From: Isoetes taiwanensis
Taxonomy: Eukaryota; Streptophyta; Lycopodiopsida; Isoetales; Isoetaceae
Direction of reading: 5' to 3'
DNA length: 64,000 bases
Assembly: GCA_021234155.1 (NCBI GenBank)
Contig: JAJEKV010000113.1
Coordinates: 808,001 to 872,000 of the forward strand
The notes under the pieces were generated by a model that worked only from the letters and a program-made list of their open reading frames with translations, ran no database searches and was not told the origin of the DNA. Position numbers and translations under genes: made by a program. Every line of letters begins with the position of its first letter. Within the stretch, counting starts at the first letter, position 1. This document shows positions 60,851 to 64,000 of this stretch, piece after piece.

Positions 60851-62100
60851 ATCATCTCTGGAAGCCTTGTAGATCCCTAGACCTGAGACTCTAACGAATG
60901 AACCTAACATTGGATGTTAAGTAGGTAGATTGATATGATTCTCTATCTCTGTTCTGTGATATTGTATGTATTCTACTCTGTGATCTCCTTGTTGTGGGAA
61001 GGGGGGTAGAGACCTAAAGGCTGTGTAGAAGATGCTCCTAGCATAGCACCTTAGTTCCCACATATATGCGGCCCGTGCACAGGGGAGCACACGGCTGTGG
61101 GTGAAGGGGCAAGGCCGGTTGATAAGGAGGAACTTGTCCCATCGCGGACTGACCCCTCTGATAGTAAAGCCTATCGGGGGTCTTTCTTTGCTGGCTAGGC
61201 TTAATGGCTTGCCCTTTAGCGTGTGGGCAAGGCATGAGCTCGACACTTTCGTGGGGTGGTGGATATGACCTTCCAATGAGTTCAAGTCGAATAAGGGCGG
61301 TGGCCCTCTCTAGCGCTGCGATGAGCATGGATACCTCTGGAGGAGAGGCAGCTCTCTTCTGCCTCATCGGGGTTGGGGAGATGCAACCCGGCGGTAGTAG
61401 CCCCTCGGCTACTCACCCGCGCGAGCTACGGCCAAGTCCCAACACTTTTCAGCCTATTACGCAAAGTGTGCGGGAGGGGCGGATGGAGTGGACTACCCTA
61501 AGCCATGTTCTATGCCAGCCAAATCCATTGCCATGAATTACATCCGCAATGAACTCACGGAGGCCTAGCCGTCGATCATCCCCTTGAGTCGGAACCACGG
61601 GTAGGATCCCTCCTTTGTATTATTGTTATGAAGGTATTGCTGACTCTGTGATGTTGCTATTGTTATGGTGATTGTGTTGTATATTATTAGTTGTGCTCAC
61701 GTTTGTTTGTTACGCTTCCGCAGATAGGTCGATCCGATGGAAGACGGATGAATGACACATCCACTCTTCCCTTGGCGCTCTCGCCCCATGGGAGTGGAGT
61801 CGGTGGATGGCCCCCGTCGTGCATTTGCCGGGGGAATGCTCCTCCTTCGAAAGTAATCGCGGGCATCGTTATAAGGAGTAGGGGCGTCCGCGGTGGTATC
61901 GAGCATGATCTTGGCATCCAAGATCGGGCACTGGCCATTTTCCCTTTAGGACTAACAGTAGATTCGAGTCTTGGGGTATAGCCACCCAAGCAAGAGCTAC
62001 GAACAATTGGAAAAATTTCCAATTTTTGGGTAGATTTTAGCTCCATGATAGATTGCTAGTAAAGTGTAGCATCTCTCCCAACCTAAATTGCCAAAAATTA
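60851..62100. other. GC-richer sequence with overlapping open frames on both strands
   Basis: Frames of 90-120 codons occur on both strands at 60,917-61,536 and 61,687-62,046, but none resembles a known family. The region could be a retroelement leader or a decayed gene. The base composition is clearly richer in G+C than the transposon copies. Confidence 0.35.
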
Positions 62101-62102
62101 GG

Positions 62103-62176
62103 CCACCCCTCACAGAGTGCGCCCAGCACCATTCGGTTCGCAAACCGATTCCGCCCAGGCGCACTGTGTGAGTGGT
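62103..62176. repeat. 74-bp dyad repeat, copy 1
   Basis: CTCACAGAGTGCGCC (62,109-62,123) pairs with GGCGCACTGTGTGAG (62,158-62,172) with one mismatch, and CCAC/GTGG extends the arms. The middle holds an inner dyad around TCGGTTCGCAAACCGA. Confidence 0.85.
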
Positions 62177-62318
62177 TGACCTCCGTTGACCTAGTTAGGT
62201 GTCCCAATCAATTAAGATATTGGTGTAGTTTGGCTTATTCCCTTAGTTCTAGATAGGTTTGTATGTTATAACACTAAGAACCTCCCTGTAAATTGTAAAA
62301 TAGCCCCGGGAACAGTCG

Positions 62319-62390
62319 ACCCCTCACAGAGTGCGCCCAGCACCATTCGGTTGGTAATCCAATCTGGCCCAGGCGCACTGTGTGAGTGGT
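62319..62390. repeat. Dyad repeat, copy 2
   Basis: The outer arms are the same (62,323-62,337 and 62,372-62,386). The inner sequence differs (CGGTTGGTAATCCAATC) but stays self-complementary. Confidence 0.85.
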
Positions 62391-62617
62391 GGGTGTTTTG
62401 GAGTATGGTGAACCCAGATGAATGCCTCGTACCTTCGCTAATGCCCTAGTTTGTTTTTTTTTCCCCATATGAATTGCAGGTCCCAACCCTAAATCCCACC
62501 TCCCTATAAATAGAAAATTAGGGTTTCCATTTTACCCCCACCTTTCGGGGAGAAACGGCTTCGCCCAAGAAGACGATCTTCAGCGCCAAAGCTCAAACCC
62601 GGCTGAAAACAAAAAGC

Positions 62618-63800
62618 ATGGCACCTGACGAAAACAGACCGCCCGGCAAGGTTATGCCACCGGTTATGTGAGCTTCAGAGCGAGCCAGTCCGGTAAGGCC
62701 GACGGAGGAGGCGTGTGCACATCGGGAAGAGGAGGCACCGCTGAACCTAACCCTAACCCCAAGAGCGTGAATGTGTATCGGAGCACCTCGACCGGGAGGC
62801 TGACGCCGGGGCGGAGTCAGAGGGAGGGAGTCGGGCGAGATCTTCTGGGATGATGAAGAACCAGAGCAGAACCAAGAAGAAGAAGAGGGAAAGAGAAGAA
62901 GGCGAAATAAGAAATCTAAGGCGGAGCGGCGGAAGGAAAAGGAAGAGCGCAGAAAGAGGAGGGAGGAGAAGAAACAGAAGAGGGAAGAAAGGAGGAAGCG
63001 CAAAGAGGAGCGGGAGAGGGTGAGAGCAGAGAAGGGTAAGGACCCTAAGCGCCGGGCGAGAAGCCAAGAAGAAGAAGACACCGGCAGCGGCTGACTATCA
63101 GGAGCCGGATCCCGAAGCCCCCATCTTCGTCCGGGACTCAACCCAGGAGGAGCGGGAGGACACGAGCCAGGGAGAGACTTCGCCCTTCCAGATCCAAATA
63201 CCGGAGGATGAAGACCCTGTGGCTAATGCACCGCCCTATCCTAAATGGCCGTCGCCGAAGCACCCCAGCGACAGCACCAAGAAACCAAAGCCGCAGAGGG
63301 AGTCCTATGCGCTGAAGAGGGACTTGCAGTACCGGAAGGAGCTAAAGGAGTATCTACCGCGTACATGAAAATGCCGCGAAGAATACTCCAAATATTACGA
63401 AGAACACAGAGTGAAGACCATTGAGGGAGGTCGGCCGACGAAGCAGAACACGTTGAAGCGGCCACCGGAACTGCCAACCCCTCCGAAGAAGCCGATGAAA
63501 AGACCGGCAGACTCAAAATCGCAAAAGGGCGCCCAAGAAATTAAACATTTCCAGCAGAGCTATGGCTTCCTCATTCCTGCAGCCCCTTTTGCACGTTTAA
63601 CGAGGGAGATTTTTGGGGAGTTTGACCCATCCAAACGGGTCCGCGGGCGACATGTTGCTTTCGCCTACGAGGAGGCGTCGGAGCAGCACATTGTACACTA
63701 CTTCGAAGACTCTGTTGCGTGTGCTCAACACGCTAAGAGAGTGACTTGCATGCCCAAGGATATTAGACTAGCTCAGTTTATTAAGAAGGAGGGCCCCTGA
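62618..63800 (+). CDS. Divergent histone H3-like protein with a long charged N-terminus
   Basis: The C-terminal 85 residues have the H3 fold layout: an alphaN-like EIKHFQQS, then LIPAAPFARLTREI, FEDSV-CAQHAKRVT and MPKDIRLAQFI ending KKEGP. Between REI and the alpha2 EEA there is one residue more than in canonical H3, as in many CENH3 proteins. The N-terminal part is a Lys/Arg/Glu-rich region encoded by a purine tract (62,860-63,080) and a Pro-rich stretch with PPYPKWPSPKHPS. The frame from about 63,080 to the TGA at 63,798-63,800 is continuous except for one in-frame TGA at 63,366-63,368. The start is uncertain: ATG 62,618 heads a short frame that soon stops, so an intron or frame errors must lie between. 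Canonical tail ARTKQ is absent. It could be a centromeric H3, a mobile-element histone or a pseudogene. Confidence 0.6.
62860..63085 (+). repeat. Purine-only-like GA tract in the H3-like gene
   Basis: Nearly uninterrupted A/G sequence encodes Lys/Arg/Glu in all three frames, so the true frame cannot be chosen by eye. A candidate small intron (GTAAGG at 63,036 to CTGACTATCAG at 63,101) follows. Confidence 0.6.
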
Positions 63801-63940
63801 ACTATTGTAAATGACCTTTTCTTTGGTATAAGTCTAAAATTTTGATAAATAAATAAGTCGAATCGAGTTTAAATAGGGTGTATTACCGAATTCTACATTT
63901 AGAAATAGCAAAAATTCGGAACAAACCAGGCATTTTGATT

Positions 63941-64000
63941 CCACCCCTCACAGAGTGCGCCCCGACCCATTCGGTTTGCAAACCGATCCCACCCTGGCGC
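63941..64000. repeat. Dyad repeat, copy 3 (cut by window end)
   Basis: CCACCCCTCACAGAGTGCGC starts the left arm, the inner dyad is TCGGTTTGCAAACCGA, and the right arm begins GGCGC at the last bases of the window. Confidence 0.8.

Noticed and set aside
60346-62100. A full LTR retrotransposon
   Set aside because: No second LTR, primer-binding site or polyprotein motifs could be found, so only a possible LTR/promoter is reported.
62745-62762. CCTAACCCTAACCCC as telomeric repeat
   Set aside because: Only two units inside the H3-like transcript region; too short to be telomeric.
62593-63141. 182-codon minus-strand frame over the H3-like gene
   Set aside because: It is a Ser/Leu/Phe-rich shadow of the GA-rich coding strand.

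Overview
The window is AT-rich nuclear DNA of a eukaryote, most likely a land plant. It holds spliceosomal GT-AG introns, a recognisable plant-type cation/calcium exchanger fragment, long intergenic spacers and nested transposons. The mobile gene families seen here (a DUF7869-like protein and a ParB-like/DNA-methyltransferase fusion) make a non-seed plant such as a moss, liverwort, lycophyte or fern more likely than a flowering plant, but that is inference.

Layout. Positions 1-19,870 and about 35,265-55,090 are two copies (A and B) of one duplicated block in the same orientation. Each copy holds, in order: (i) about 8.5 kb of flanking DNA with a decayed cation/calcium exchanger-like gene, a possible C48 (Ulp/SUMO-protease-like) exon and a small terminal-exon candidate; (ii) an outer transposon with a DUF7869-like gene on the minus strand, a centre packed with the 16-bp palindrome GGTATAAATTTATACC, and a methyltransferase gene on the plus strand; (iii) a second copy of the same transposon inserted inside an exon of the outer methyltransferase gene. 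In copy B the inner element is whole (50,591-59,302, 8,712 bp) and flanked by AATT on both sides. The outer methyltransferase gene resumes at 59,307 and ends at a truncation near 60,283. In copy A the inner element breaks off in its central palindromes near 19,870. Between the copies (19,870-35,265) lies unrelated sequence with only weak exon candidates. After 60,283 come a possible LTR/promoter, three copies of a 74-bp dyad repeat, and a divergent histone H3-like gene ending at 63,800.

The element carries two divergently transcribed genes. One encodes a DUF7869-like protein, the candidate transposase. The other encodes an intron-containing protein that joins an uncharacterised N-terminal domain, an acidic linker, a ParB-like domain and a beta-class N4/N6 DNA methyltransferase (DIPYG before FSGSGTT). 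The 16-bp palindromes lie in the shared promoter region and inside the methyltransferase gene's introns, not in exons, and the sequence between them differs from cluster to cluster. I read this as an undescribed self-modifying or self-marking transposon whose palindromes are binding sites for one of its own proteins.

Caution. Copies A and B differ by many 1-4 base indels and substitutions, often where one has CAG/CTG and the other CCG/CGG, while other patches of more than 200 bp match exactly. This suggests unpolished long-read consensus at methylated CHG sites, so many frameshifts here may be artefacts. Almost every gene is reported as a region rather than an exact CDS for this reason.
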